Shown here: piece after piece, positions 9,085 through 17,738 of the stretch | Layout: every line of letters begins with the position of its first letter | How positions within the stretch are numbered: the stretch's first letter is position 1 | Source of the DNA: Thalassolituus sp. UBA674 | Lineage (GTDB): Bacteria > Pseudomonadota > Gammaproteobacteria > Pseudomonadales > Oceanobacteraceae | Assembly: GCA_002298335.1 (NCBI GenBank) | Contig: DBNK01000004.1 | Coordinates: 151,724 to 215,723 of the forward strand | Direction of reading: 5' to 3' | DNA: 64,000 nucleotides | The notes under the pieces: model-generated | The model's database searches: none | What the model was told of the DNA's origin: nothing | The model's input: only the letters and a program-made list of their open reading frames with translations | Translations under genes and position numbers: made by a program

Positions 9085-10883
9085 CAGTCATCCACCTTAA
9101 GTACGGCAAGAAACGCCGACTGTGGGATTTCCACACTGCCGATCTGTTTCATGCGCTTTTTCCCTTCTTTCTGCTTCTGCAACAGTTTCTTCTTACGGCT
9201 GACGTCACCACCATAACATTTCGCCGTCACGTTTTTACGCAGGGCTTTGACCGTGGTCCGTGCCACAACCTGATTGCCGATGGCCGCCTGAATGGCTACA
9301 TCAAACATCTGCCGCGGAATCAGTTCTTTCATTTTTTCAGTCAGTGATGCACCACGGCGGCGGACATTATCCCGGTGCATAATCACCGCCAGCGCATCCA
9401 CCCGTTCACCGTTTACCAGCACATCAAGACGTACCAGTGGCGCTTCCTGAAATCTTACAAAACTATAGTCAAGCGAGGCAAAACCGCGACTGACGGACTT
9501 CAGCCGGTCGAAGAAATCCATGACCACTTCCGCCATGGGAATTTCGTACTTCAGCGACACCTGGCTGCCTGTGTACTGCATATCAACCTGTACACCGCGC
9601 TTTTCAATACACAGCGAAATCACGTTACCGAGATAATCCTGTGGTACCAGAATATTACACTCAGCAATCGGCTCGCGCATTTCTTCAATCGAACCGGCAT
9701 CCGGCAGTTTGGACGGGTTATCCACACTCAGGGTTTCGCCTTTGCGGTTCACCACTTCGTAAATTACCGTCGGTGCTGTGGTTATCAGGTCGAGATCGTA
9801 TTCACGCTCCAGACGTTCCTGAATAATTTCCATGTGCAGCATACCGAGGAAGCCACAACGGAAACCGAAGCCCAGAGCATCGGAGTTTTCCGGTTCAAAA
9901 AACAGCGACGCATCGTTCAGCGAGAGTTTATCCAGCGCGTCTCGGAAGTCTTCAAAATCATCCGAACTGACCGGGAACAGGCCCGCGTATACCTGCGGCT
10001 TCACTTTCTGGAAACCCGGTAAGGCCGGCGTATCCGGAAACTTGCTGCTGACGATGGTATCGCCCACAGGGGCACCGTGAATGTCTTTGATGCTGGCGAC
10101 GAGATAACCTACTTCACCGGTGTTCAGTTCGCCAGTCGCTTCCATCTTAGGTGTGAAGATACCAATTCCGTCGACAATATGATCTTTGCCGGTGAACTTC
10201 ATCCGCACCTTATCGCCTTTGCGGATACGACCGTTTTTCACACGGATCAGAGACACAACACCCAGATAGGAGTCAAACCAGGAGTCGATGATCAGTGCCT
10301 GCAGCGGCGCTTCCGGATCACCTTCCGGCGGTGGAATGTTCTTCACCAGATCTTCCAGCACGTCCTCAATGTTAAGACCGCTTTTGGCACTGCAACGCAC
10401 CGCTTCGGTGGCATCGATGCCAATGATGTCTTCAATTTCCTGGGCGACCTTATCCGGATCGGCCTGGGGCAGGTCCATCTTGTTCAGTACCGGACGCACT
10501 TCCAGCCCCTGCTCAATCGCGGTGTAACAGTTGGCGACAGACTGGGCTTCCACGCCCTGAGCGGCATCCACTACCAGTAGTGCGCCTTCACAGGCAGACA
10601 GAGAACGGCTGACTTCATAGCTGAAGTCGACGTGTCCGGGGGTATCAATGAAGTTCAGCTGGTAGGTCTCGCCATTGCGGGCGGTGTAATCCAGGGTCAC
10701 GCTCTGAGCTTTAATGGTGATTCCGCGCTCGCGCTCAATATCCATGGAATCCAGTACCTGCGCCTGCATTTCGCGGTCAGACAGGCCGCCACAGACCTGA
10801 ATAAAGCGGTCAGACAGGGTAGATTTACCATGGTCAATATGGGCGATGATGGAGAAGTTGCGGATGTGGTCCAGTTGGCTCAC
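9084..10883 (-). CDS. lepA: Elongation factor 4 (LepA), ribosomal back-translocase GTPase
   Basis: 599 aa, exactly the family size. Motifs: G1 IAHIDHGKST, G2 region RERGITI, G3 DTPGHVDF, G4 NKMDLPQ, and the LepA-specific C-terminal domain ending in KKKLLQKQKEGKKRMKQIGSVEIPQ. LepA remodels stalled or early-stage ribosomes. It heads the run lepA-DUF4845-rnc-era-recO-pdxJ-acpS. A 118-bp gap with a hairpin separates it from mucD. Confidence 0.97.
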   Translation of the reverse strand: MSQLDHIRNFSIIAHIDHGKSTLSDRFIQVCGGLSDREMQAQVLDSMDIERERGITIKAQSVTLDYTARNGETYQLNFIDTPGHVDFSYEVSRSLSACEGALLVVDAAQGVEAQSVANCYTAIEQGLEVRPVLNKMDLPQADPDKVAQEIEDIIGIDATEAVRCSAKSGLNIEDVLEDLVKNIPPPEGDPEAPLQALIIDSWFDSYLGVVSLIRVKNGRIRKGDKVRMKFTGKDHIVDGIGIFTPKMEATGELNTGEVGYLVASIKDIHGAPVGDTIVSSKFPDTPALPGFQKVKPQVYAGLFPVSSDDFEDFRDALDKLSLNDASLFFEPENSDALGFGFRCGFLGMLHMEIIQERLEREYDLDLITTAPTVIYEVVNRKGETLSVDNPSKLPDAGSIEEMREPIAECNILVPQDYLGNVISLCIEKRGVQVDMQYTGSQVSLKYEIPMAEVVMDFFDRLKSVSRGFASLDYSFVRFQEAPLVRLDVLVNGERVDALAVIMHRDNVRRRGASLTEKMKELIPRQMFDVAIQAAIGNQVVARTTVKALRKNVTAKCYGGDVSRKKKLLQKQKEGKKRMKQIGSVEIPQSAFLAVLKVDD

Positions 10884-10946
10884 AGAAAAGGTATCCGTAG
10901 TGGTTATAAAAACCTGCGGATTTTACCCGAATGACCGGCTGAAGGC

Positions 10947-10977
10947 CATGAAGCACCCGGCGAGAAGGTGCTTCATG
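10947..10977. other. Intergenic hairpin between mucD and lepA
   Basis: An 11-bp perfect inverted repeat (CATGAAGCACC / GGTGCTTCATG) around a 9-base loop. No run of T follows on either strand, so it is not a classic intrinsic terminator. It may be an attenuator, an mRNA-stability element or a weak terminator between the two minus-strand units. Confidence 0.6.
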
Positions 10978-11001
10978 AATCATGACGCGCGTCTGCGGAG
11001 T

Positions 11002-12399
11002 TCAGTCTGACAGACTGAAGGGGATAAATGACGCCTGCCCACGACGCACAATGCGCATGGCGACGCTGCGGTCCTCAGGCAGATCCTTCACCGCACTGCG
11101 GAAGTCAGCCATGCTGCGAATACTCTGACTCCCGATCATACTGATGATATCGCCGGGGATGATGCCTGCGCGGGCCGCCGGGCCACCGGGTTCCACTTCA
11201 GCCACCACAACCCCGTTACCGTACTGCTGACGCTGACGTTCGGTCAGCTCCTGAACGACCAGACCGGTTCTGTCGCTGGTCTTTTCATCCTGCTGCGGCG
11301 TCACTCCTGCCTGATCCGGAGAGTCCGGCAGATTGCCGATGGTGACCTTGATGGTTTTGGTTTTACCGCTGCGGACAATTTTCAGCTCTGCCTTGTCGCC
11401 AGAGGACAGGCGTCCGATCTGATGCGGCAGATCGGAGGACAAGGAAATACGGTTGCCATTGACCGAGGTAATGATGTCACCGCTCTCGAGTCCCGCCTTC
11501 TCCGCCGGGCTGCCATCCAGTACCTGAACCACCAGAGCGCCTTCAGCTTTATCCAGCCCGAACGATTCTGCCAAGGGCTTGCTGACTTCCTGAATCACCA
11601 CACCCAGCCAGCCGCGGTCGACCCGGCCGGTGGTTTTCAGCTGCTCTGCCACATTCAGGGCGACGTTGATGGGAATGGCAAAGGAAACGCCCATAAACCC
11701 ACCGGAACGCGTATAGATCTGGGAGTTAATACCGACCACCTGGCCATCCAGATTGAACAGCGGCCCACCGGAGTTACCGGGGTTGATCGCGACATCGGTC
11801 TGAATGAAAGGTACATAGTTTTCATTGGGCAGACTGCGCCCGAGTGCACTGACAATACCGGCGGTGACTGAATAGTCGAAACCGAACGGAGAACCGATGG
11901 CAACCACCCATTCACCAACATCGAGTTTGTCAGAATCACCCAGCTCAACGGTCGGCAGGTGGTCCGCTTTTACTTTCAGTACCGCAAGGTCCGTGCTGGG
12001 GTCTGAGCCCACCAGTGTCGCTTCCAGTTCGCGCCGGTCATTCAGACGCACCAGAATTTCATCCGCACCTTCTACTACATGGTTGTTGGTGAGGATGTAA
12101 CCATCCTCAGACACGATAAAGCCAGAACCCAGCGAAGCGCGGTCGCGGTTACCGTCGGGCCTGCCATCCGGAGAACCATAGGGAATACCAAAGAAATGGC
12201 GGAAGATGTCCGGCATGTCATCCGGTGCACCATACTGCTGCGGATAACGGCTGTTCTGACGCACATGCTGGACGGAACTGATATTCACCACCGCCGGAGA
12301 GGTCTCTTTAACCAGATCGCGGAAATCAGGAAGCTCTGCCCGGGCCGTCATACTGAGCAGCAGCAGACCAGCGCCAAGCACACGTAACATCAGTTTCAT
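11002..12399 (-). CDS. mucD: Periplasmic serine protease MucD (DegP/HtrA family, Do-like)
   Basis: 465 aa: signal peptide (MKLMLRVLGAGLLLLSMTARA), a trypsin-like domain with the catalytic His in TNNHVVEG, Asp in PSTDLAVLK and Ser in NPGNSGGPLF, and two PDZ domains (about 270-360 and 375-460). It degrades or refolds misfolded envelope proteins; in pseudomonads MucD also restrains AlgU activity. A GAGGTAAATAA ribosome site precedes the ATG. It is the last gene of the rpoE-rseA-rseC-mucD group. Confidence 0.95.
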   Translation of the reverse strand: MKLMLRVLGAGLLLLSMTARAELPDFRDLVKETSPAVVNISSVQHVRQNSRYPQQYGAPDDMPDIFRHFFGIPYGSPDGRPDGNRDRASLGSGFIVSEDGYILTNNHVVEGADEILVRLNDRRELEATLVGSDPSTDLAVLKVKADHLPTVELGDSDKLDVGEWVVAIGSPFGFDYSVTAGIVSALGRSLPNENYVPFIQTDVAINPGNSGGPLFNLDGQVVGINSQIYTRSGGFMGVSFAIPINVALNVAEQLKTTGRVDRGWLGVVIQEVSKPLAESFGLDKAEGALVVQVLDGSPAEKAGLESGDIITSVNGNRISLSSDLPHQIGRLSSGDKAELKIVRSGKTKTIKVTIGNLPDSPDQAGVTPQQDEKTSDRTGLVVQELTERQRQQYGNGVVVAEVEPGGPAARAGIIPGDIISMIGSQSIRSMADFRSAVKDLPEDRSVAMRIVRRGQASFIPFSLSD

Positions 12400-12449
12400 T
12401 TATTTACCTCACATAAAACCAGTCAGAATCAACCAATCCGGAAATGTCG

Positions 12450-12881
12450 TCAGGAAAGAAGCGGAGGCCTTTCCCTTGAAACGGTGGGCTGCCATTCATC
12501 TCTGAAGCGGGAGGACAACACGCGTGCTGCGAGAAACCCCACTGCCAGACCGACAAGGGCAGTAAATACAGAAGCTGACTCGCCCCACAGCTGATGACCG
12601 GCAACAGCACCGGCAATCAGACCAAGAAGGGGGAGTCCGTAGAGTGCGGCCGCGCTGGCCGCGAGAGAACCCTGAGGCAGGGTGAGTTCAACTATTTCGC
12701 CGATTTCAAACTGTTCAGGGGTATCAACCCAAAGCCGCACAGGGCGTCCGAGCTTACTCAGGGAATGCTGACCGCAGCCACTTTTGGCACTGCAGCTGTT
12801 GCAGGCGCTCTGCTGAACGCCTTCAACCCAGATACCACCTTTACCACGTTCGGTTACGCGGACGAGTTCCCTGTTGATCAC
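12450..12881 (-). CDS. rseC: RseC/MucC family inner-membrane protein
   Basis: 143 aa. An N-terminal cytoplasmic part holds a cysteine cluster (CNSCSAKSGCG, about 27-37) typical of RseC and likely to bind metal or an Fe-S centre. Two transmembrane helices follow (AALYGLPLLGLIAGAVAG and VFTALVGLAVGFLAARVL). RseC positively modulates sigma-E and is linked to SoxR reduction in E. coli. It follows rseA after 16 bp; no rseB/mucB gene lies between them, unlike in E. coli and Pseudomonas. Confidence 0.9.
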   Translation of the reverse strand: MINRELVRVTERGKGGIWVEGVQQSACNSCSAKSGCGQHSLSKLGRPVRLWVDTPEQFEIGEIVELTLPQGSLAASAAALYGLPLLGLIAGAVAGHQLWGESASVFTALVGLAVGFLAARVLSSRFRDEWQPTVSRERPPLLS

Positions 12882-12897
12882 CTGCCGGTCCGCCCGT

Positions 12898-13506
12898 TCA
12901 GTTTTCCGGGCTGACTTCGGTTTCTTTACCGTAGTTTGCCACCCGGGCGTACGGAGAAGATTGCTTCAGCAGAGTGTCAGACATCACATTGGCTGGAGAC
13001 TGACTGGCAAAAATGTACTGCTGCAGAGCTTCCTGGCCTTCACGTAACTCATCCGCAGAAGCAACCTGAGTTCCGCTGTCAGCCATCATCGCTGCAGCAG
13101 ACGTGCTCTGAACCGCAACTGCCGGGGTCAGGCCGCCATCAACCGTTGCTGTCATCCGGAATGCCGCCAGAACCGCCAGGGTAACAGATGCGGCAACCGC
13201 GCCGGAAACAAACCACTGACTGAAATTACTTTTCGGAGCCGCGTTGTTTACGGCAGCTTCAACCTGGTGGTACGAGGCCGGCACTTCATCCATAGGCTCT
13301 CCATCAAGCGCCTGATTAATGCCCTTGAGAAGATCAACAGAGCTGGACGGCTCACCGCGCATCATGGCACCAATCAGGTGATATCTCTGCCACTGCTCAC
13401 GCAGAACAGGATTAGCACCTACCTGGTTCAGAACCCGGCGTACTTCCAGCTCATCGCACTCACCATCACAGAGCGCGGAAAGTGATTCTTTCATTCGGTC
13501 TCTCAT
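12898..13506 (-). CDS. rseA: Anti-sigma-E factor RseA (MucA)
   Basis: 202 aa from ATG 13506, chosen because AGGTG lies six bases upstream and it yields MRDRMKESLSALCDGE, the family opening; a longer frame reaching 13641 overlaps rpoE and is not credible. A cytoplasmic sigma-binding domain (1-90) is followed by one transmembrane helix (FVSGAVAASVTLAVLAAFRM, near 105-125) and a periplasmic tail. RseA holds RpoE at the membrane until cleaved by DegS/AlgW and RseP. It is immediately downstream of rpoE. Confidence 0.92.
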   Translation of the reverse strand: MRDRMKESLSALCDGECDELEVRRVLNQVGANPVLREQWQRYHLIGAMMRGEPSSSVDLLKGINQALDGEPMDEVPASYHQVEAAVNNAAPKSNFSQWFVSGAVAASVTLAVLAAFRMTATVDGGLTPAVAVQSTSAAAMMADSGTQVASADELREGQEALQQYIFASQSPANVMSDTLLKQSSPYARVANYGKETEVSPEN

Positions 13507-13525
13507 ACGTAACACCTGTTGTGCT

Positions 13526-14113
13526 TCAAGCAGTTGCCTCCATAAGTGGCTGCATCTTCTTGTCGATTGCTTCCCGGGCCCGGAAAATCCGGGAACGGAC
13601 AGTTCCGATCGGGCACTCCATCGCCTCGGCAATTTCCTCATAGCTCATGCCTTCCAGTTCACGCAGGGTTACTGCCCGGCGCAACTCATCCGGCAATTGC
13701 TCAATGGCGTCAAACACCACATCTCTGAGCTGATCACGCTGTAACAGACCGTCCGGCGTGTCAGTTTCTTTCATTGCGGCTTCGCCGGTGAAGAACTCAG
13801 CATCATCAAGATCAATGTCCTGAGTCGGCGTCTTCCGGCCACGGCTGATCAGATGGTTCTTAGCCGTATTCACCGCAATGCGGTACATCCAGGTATAAAA
13901 TGCACTGTCGCCGCGGAAGGATGGCAGTGCCTTGTAGGCTTTGATGAAAGCCTCCTGAGTCACATCCTGCGCCTCAGCGTAGTCTGAAATGAAACGCCCG
14001 ACCAATGACAGAATCCGGTGCTGGTATTTGAGCACCAGCAGATCAAATGCTCTGCGGTCGCCCTTCTGTACCCTGGATACCAACTGATTATCTGAAGCCT
14101 GCTGATCTGTCAT
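13526..14113 (-). CDS. rpoE: Extracytoplasmic stress sigma factor RpoE (AlgU)
   Basis: 195 aa from ATG 14113 (MTDQQASDNQLVSRVQKGD), selected by homology to AlgU and by an AGGA six bases upstream; an ATG two codons earlier is also possible. Region 2 (FDLLVLKYQHRI ... DVTQEAFIKAYKALPSFRGDSAFYTWMYRIA) and region 4 (GMSYEEIAEAMECPIGTVRSRIFRAREAID) are complete and very close to AlgU. It directs transcription of envelope-stress genes and is followed by its antagonist rseA. A sigma-E-like promoter upstream suggests autoregulation. Confidence 0.96.
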   Translation of the reverse strand: MTDQQASDNQLVSRVQKGDRRAFDLLVLKYQHRILSLVGRFISDYAEAQDVTQEAFIKAYKALPSFRGDSAFYTWMYRIAVNTAKNHLISRGRKTPTQDIDLDDAEFFTGEAAMKETDTPDGLLQRDQLRDVVFDAIEQLPDELRRAVTLRELEGMSYEEIAEAMECPIGTVRSRIFRAREAIDKKMQPLMEATA

Positions 14114-14198
14114 TTGCATTCCTGTGTCCTGCTTTTGCCCTTTGGCAACGATCGCTGATTTAGTCACACCTTGTCCTCCGGTTGAACGTTACGGAATG

Positions 14199-14225
14199 TT
14201 AGGCGGGTTTCAGGCGACTTAGTTC
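14199..14225 (-). promoter_or_regulatory. Candidate sigma-E autoregulatory promoter of rpoE
   Basis: On the minus strand GAACTA, a 16-base spacer, then CCTAA. This resembles sigma-E/AlgU promoters (GAACTT-N16-TCTGA/TCTAA). It lies about 86 bp upstream of the rpoE start codon. It is a motif match by eye only. Confidence 0.6.
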
Positions 14226-14233
14226 TCCATTCT

Positions 14234-14260
14234 GACACTTTGTGACACTTATGGACACTT
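14234..14260. repeat. Three helically phased GACACTT direct repeats upstream of rpoE
   Basis: GACACTT occurs at 14234, 14244 and 14254, a precise 10-bp period, separated by TGT and ATG. The block lies 9-35 bp upstream of the candidate -35 of rpoE, in the divergent rpoE/nadB region. Its phasing suits a protein array on one DNA face. No known regulator box was recognised. The rest of the 356-bp rpoE-nadB spacer shows only a possible TATAGT -10 for nadB at 14428-14433. Confidence 0.75.
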
Positions 14261-14469
14261 CGACAAACAGCTTCTTTGCGGGTTCCGGCTATATCCACAT
14301 TTTTTACCGGGATGATCATCATTCGTATTTCTGCATCCCGGAAGCGTGATCTTCATCACTTATTGCCCTTCGATAGCCGTCCTGCAGAAGGGTTCCCGGT
14401 ATTGTTTCAATTCTTTGAATGCGGCTTTATAGTGCCGGGATTGACAGTTATTTCCGGTGTTTTATCCGT

Positions 14470-16077
14470 ATGAAACAGACTCAGGTATACGATGTCCTGA
14501 TCATCGGCAGCGGTGCTGCCGGACTGACCCTTGCCCTCTCTCTGCCGGACACTCTCCGCATTGCCGTCATCAGCAAGGAAACCCTGGACGCCGGTTCCAC
14601 GCGCTGGGCTCAGGGCGGTGTGGCCGGTGTACTGGATAAAGAAGACAGCACCGAAGCTCATGTTAATGACACCCTGATCGCCGGAGCAGGCCTCTGCAAT
14701 GAGGCGGCCGTACGCTTTACCGTTGAGCATTCCGCCGAAGCCCTGCAATGGCTGATTGATCAGGGCGTGCCCTTTACCCGGGAGAACGGCGACCAGCTGC
14801 ACATGACGCGTGAAGGCGGTCACAGTGTACGACGTATCATTCATGCCGCCGACGCCACCGGTCTGGCGATTTCGGACACACTGGTAAAGCGCGCCAAAGA
14901 ACGTCCGAATCTGACCCTGCTGCAGGACTACATTGCCATTGATCTGATCACCCGCGAGAAGCTGGGTATGACGGGGCAGGCCTGTATCGGCGGTTACTTC
15001 CTCAACAACCGCAGTGGTGAGGTGGAAGCCATTACCGCCCATGCTACGGTGCTCGCCACCGGCGGTGCCAGCAAGGTTTACCTCTATACCAGCAACCCGG
15101 ACGGTACCTCAGGTGATGGCATTGCCATGGCTTGGCGTGCCGGCTGCCGGGTGGCCAATATGGAATTCAATCAGTTCCACCCGACCTGTCTCTACCATCA
15201 GCAGGCCAAGTCATTCCTGATCACCGAGGCCGTACGAGGCGAAGGCGGTCATCTGCTGTTGCCGGACGGCAGCCGCTTCATGCATCATTTTGACTCACGT
15301 GAAGAACTGGCCCCGCGCGACGTGGTCGCCCGCGCCATTGACCATGAGATGAAGCGCTTAGGTGCCGACTGCCTGTATCTGGATATATCGCACAAACCGG
15401 CCGACTTCATCCGCAGCCACTTTCCGACCATATACGAACGCTGTCTGGAACTCGGCATCGACATGACCCGGGAACCCATTCCTGTAGTACCGGCCGCGCA
15501 CTATACCTGCGGTGGCGTGGTTACCGACAACAATGGCCGCACCGACATTGCCCGCCTTTACGCCATCGGCGAAACCGCCTCTACCGGCCTGCACGGTGCC
15601 AACCGTCTGGCCAGCAATTCGCTGCTGGAATGTCTGGTGTATGGCCGCGCGGCGGCTGAACACATCATGGCTACCACCGACTTCAGTGCAGAGGTTGAAA
15701 CCGTCCCCTGCTGGGATGCCAGTCAGGTGACCGATTCAGATGAAGACGTGGTGATCTCCCACAACTGGGATGAACTGCGTCGTTTTATGTGGGATTACGT
15801 GGGCATTGTCCGCACCAATAAGCGCCTGCTGCGGGCCAAACACAGAGTCGAGTTACTGCGTCAGGAAATTCAGGAATTCTACAGCCATCATAAGGTCACC
15901 CATGACCTGCTGGAGCTCAGGAATCTGGTAGACGTCGCCGACATCATCATCCGCTCAGCCCTGCGCCGCAAGGAAAGCCGTGGTCTGCACTACAGCCGCG
16001 ATTATCCGGATGCCCTGCCCCGCGCTTTCGATATTGTACTGACGTCCAAGTACATCAAGGAACTCGGCGAAATCTGA
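14470..16077 (+). CDS. nadB: L-aspartate oxidase
   Basis: 535 aa from ATG 14470 (MKQTQVYDVLIIGSGAAGL), close to the 540 aa of E. coli. FAD-dependent oxidation of aspartate to iminoaspartate, the first step of de novo NAD synthesis. Visible: Rossmann GSGAAG, the family motif STRWAQGGVAG, HPTC and RGEGG substrate loops, and a C-terminal helical domain (LRNLVDVADIIIRSALRRKESRG). Divergent from rpoE, as in E. coli and Pseudomonas. Confidence 0.97.
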   Translation: MKQTQVYDVLIIGSGAAGLTLALSLPDTLRIAVISKETLDAGSTRWAQGGVAGVLDKEDSTEAHVNDTLIAGAGLCNEAAVRFTVEHSAEALQWLIDQGVPFTRENGDQLHMTREGGHSVRRIIHAADATGLAISDTLVKRAKERPNLTLLQDYIAIDLITREKLGMTGQACIGGYFLNNRSGEVEAITAHATVLATGGASKVYLYTSNPDGTSGDGIAMAWRAGCRVANMEFNQFHPTCLYHQQAKSFLITEAVRGEGGHLLLPDGSRFMHHFDSREELAPRDVVARAIDHEMKRLGADCLYLDISHKPADFIRSHFPTIYERCLELGIDMTREPIPVVPAAHYTCGGVVTDNNGRTDIARLYAIGETASTGLHGANRLASNSLLECLVYGRAAAEHIMATTDFSAEVETVPCWDASQVTDSDEDVVISHNWDELRRFMWDYVGIVRTNKRLLRAKHRVELLRQEIQEFYSHHKVTHDLLELRNLVDVADIIIRSALRRKESRGLHYSRDYPDALPRAFDIVLTSKYIKELGEI

Positions 16078-16087
16078 AGGCCGGCGT

Positions 16088-16474
16088 TTACTGGCTGCCG
16101 TACAAGGCTGCTTTCAGACGCCGGAAATCATCCGCACTGCGGCAGCTGTCCGCCCTGATATGCAGGGTCTGCCAGGGCCAGAAGCCCCATACCAGATATA
16201 ACTGATCAGGCAGACGCTGGCTGCCACTGCGCCACTCTACGGAACGGCGCTCACCCCGCCAGCTGATCCACCAGCCGTCGTTACCAACACCCAGTGCCGG
16301 AACCGGTGGGCGTGATACAACCACCATCAGCAGCAGACCTGCGACAGCAACCAGCAGTGCCAGCGGTATTGAGAAGGGAATAATCAGGGCGGCGGCCAGC
16401 AGCAGGAACAGAAGGTTCAGGCTGCGCTGGCGCCGTGATGGCTGCAGCGACCACTCAGCGGCGGTTCTGCGCAT
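16088..16474 (-). CDS. YgfX (CptA) family membrane protein
   Basis: 128 aa from ATG 16474 (MRRTAAEWSLQPSRRQRSL); a longer frame is ignored because it reads back through sdhE. Two adjacent transmembrane helices (about 22-55) and a C-terminal soluble part. In E. coli YgfX is the partner of SdhE; a toxin-antitoxin role (CptAB) was proposed there but is debated. Overlaps the end of sdhE by 20 bp, so it is co-translated with it. Confidence 0.82.
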   Translation of the reverse strand: MRRTAAEWSLQPSRRQRSLNLLFLLLAAALIIPFSIPLALLVAVAGLLLMVVVSRPPVPALGVGNDGWWISWRGERRSVEWRSGSQRLPDQLYLVWGFWPWQTLHIRADSCRSADDFRRLKAALYGSQ

Positions 16475-16709
16475 GCTCCAGCACCAGGTTGACCATACGG
16501 GCCAGATCCGGGTCTTCAGGCACACGGTGCTCGAGAAACCAGGTAAACAGATCAGGATCTTCGCAGTCCAGCAGTTGGCGGAAGCGCACCTTGTCCTCTG
16601 CGCTCAGGCCGGGATAGGCTTCCTCAGCGAAGGGCATCAGTAATACATCCAGTTCCAGCATGCCACGGCGGCTGTGCCAGGCTGCGCGTTTAGCTTCGAT
16701 ATCAGTCAC
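16455..16709 (-). CDS. sdhE: Succinate dehydrogenase flavinylation factor SdhE
   Basis: 84 aa, normal for the family. SdhE promotes covalent FAD attachment to SdhA/FrdA. The RGMLELD motif is near residue 15-21 (SRRGMLELDVLLMPF), followed by the family pattern LLDCEDPDLFTWFL. The upstream neighbour ygfZ is divergent and the partner ygfX overlaps downstream, the arrangement seen in many gammaproteobacteria. Confidence 0.95.
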   Translation of the reverse strand: MTDIEAKRAAWHSRRGMLELDVLLMPFAEEAYPGLSAEDKVRFRQLLDCEDPDLFTWFLEHRVPEDPDLARMVNLVLEHAQNRR

Positions 16710-16796
16710 AGGTAATTCCTCCGGTGGCGTGAATTATACCCGGAAATCGCCGCAGGTAACCGGTGAACTTCCTGAATACAGAGACAAGATACCCAC

Positions 16797-17696
16797 ATGT
16801 ACGACGAATTCGGAAAAATTGGCCCCGGCGGCTTCGTGCCCCACAGTGATGACGGCAAGCGCCCGGCAGCCACAGTGCTGTCTGAATTTGCCGTGCTGCG
16901 CATTTCAGGTCCGGACAGTGAACGCCTGCTGCAGGGCCAGCTGACCTGTGACGTCACTAAGCTGACGGAAGACACCTGGGTACCCGGTGCCTGCTGCAGT
17001 GCCAAAGGGCGCATGGTCGCCAACTTTATTGTGGTGCGCCAGGGCGACGACTTTCTGCTGCGACTGCCAGCGCTGCAGCTGCAGCCCCTGCTCGACCACC
17101 TGAAAAAATACGCCGTCTTCTATAAAACACAGCTCGCGGAATCCGGCCTGAGTCTGCTCGGACGTATCGCTCTGAACTCCGACCAGCGCGCCGTAGCCAA
17201 TCAGGAAGACGGCATCCTGCTGAACTGGCCGGATGGCCGTGAGGAGCTCTGGACGGACTCACCTCAGGTCATCTCCGGCTGGTTATCCGGCCCCCTGATG
17301 CCGGAAGCCGAATGGCAGAACCAGGACATTGCCAGCGGTTGGGTCTGGGTTACACCGGCGTCTCAGGATGCCTGGGTGCCCCAGTACATTGGCTGGCAGA
17401 CCCAGGGCGGGATCAGTTTTACCAAAGGCTGTTACACCGGGCAGGAAGTGGTCGCCCGTCTGCAGTATCTGGGCAAGAGCAAGCGTCACCTCTACAAGGT
17501 ATACAGCGATGATGCACTGCCGGACGTGATGACCGGCATCAGCCGCGACGGCAAAAACATCGGTGAGCTGGCGGCTGCCTGTGACCGCACCGGTCTGGCT
17601 GTGATCAGTGCCGATGATGCTGAACTGGAGGCCCGGATCGGCGACTGCGACATCAGGCTCGAAAAGCTCTTCTATACTGAGGAAAAAGCAAACTGA
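16797..17696 (+). CDS. ygfZ: tRNA-modifying/Fe-S cluster protein YgfZ (folate-binding)
   Basis: 299 aa. YgfZ is a tetrahydrofolate-binding protein of the GcvT fold needed for certain Fe-S enzymes such as MiaB. The diagnostic K-G-C-Y-T-G-Q-E motif is present (FTKGCYTGQEVVARL, residues about 203-217). Divergent from sdhE/ygfX, 87 bp apart. Confidence 0.94.
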   Translation: MYDEFGKIGPGGFVPHSDDGKRPAATVLSEFAVLRISGPDSERLLQGQLTCDVTKLTEDTWVPGACCSAKGRMVANFIVVRQGDDFLLRLPALQLQPLLDHLKKYAVFYKTQLAESGLSLLGRIALNSDQRAVANQEDGILLNWPDGREELWTDSPQVISGWLSGPLMPEAEWQNQDIASGWVWVTPASQDAWVPQYIGWQTQGGISFTKGCYTGQEVVARLQYLGKSKRHLYKVYSDDALPDVMTGISRDGKNIGELAAACDRTGLAVISADDAELEARIGDCDIRLEKLFYTEEKAN

Positions 17697-17738
17697 TCCC
17701 GGATCCGACCACAGCCGGGCAACTACAGGAGCCGGCTT

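Noticed and set aside
10947..10977. Intrinsic terminator between mucD and lepA
   Set aside because: The stem is strong but no T-run follows on either strand, so it is listed only as a hairpin.
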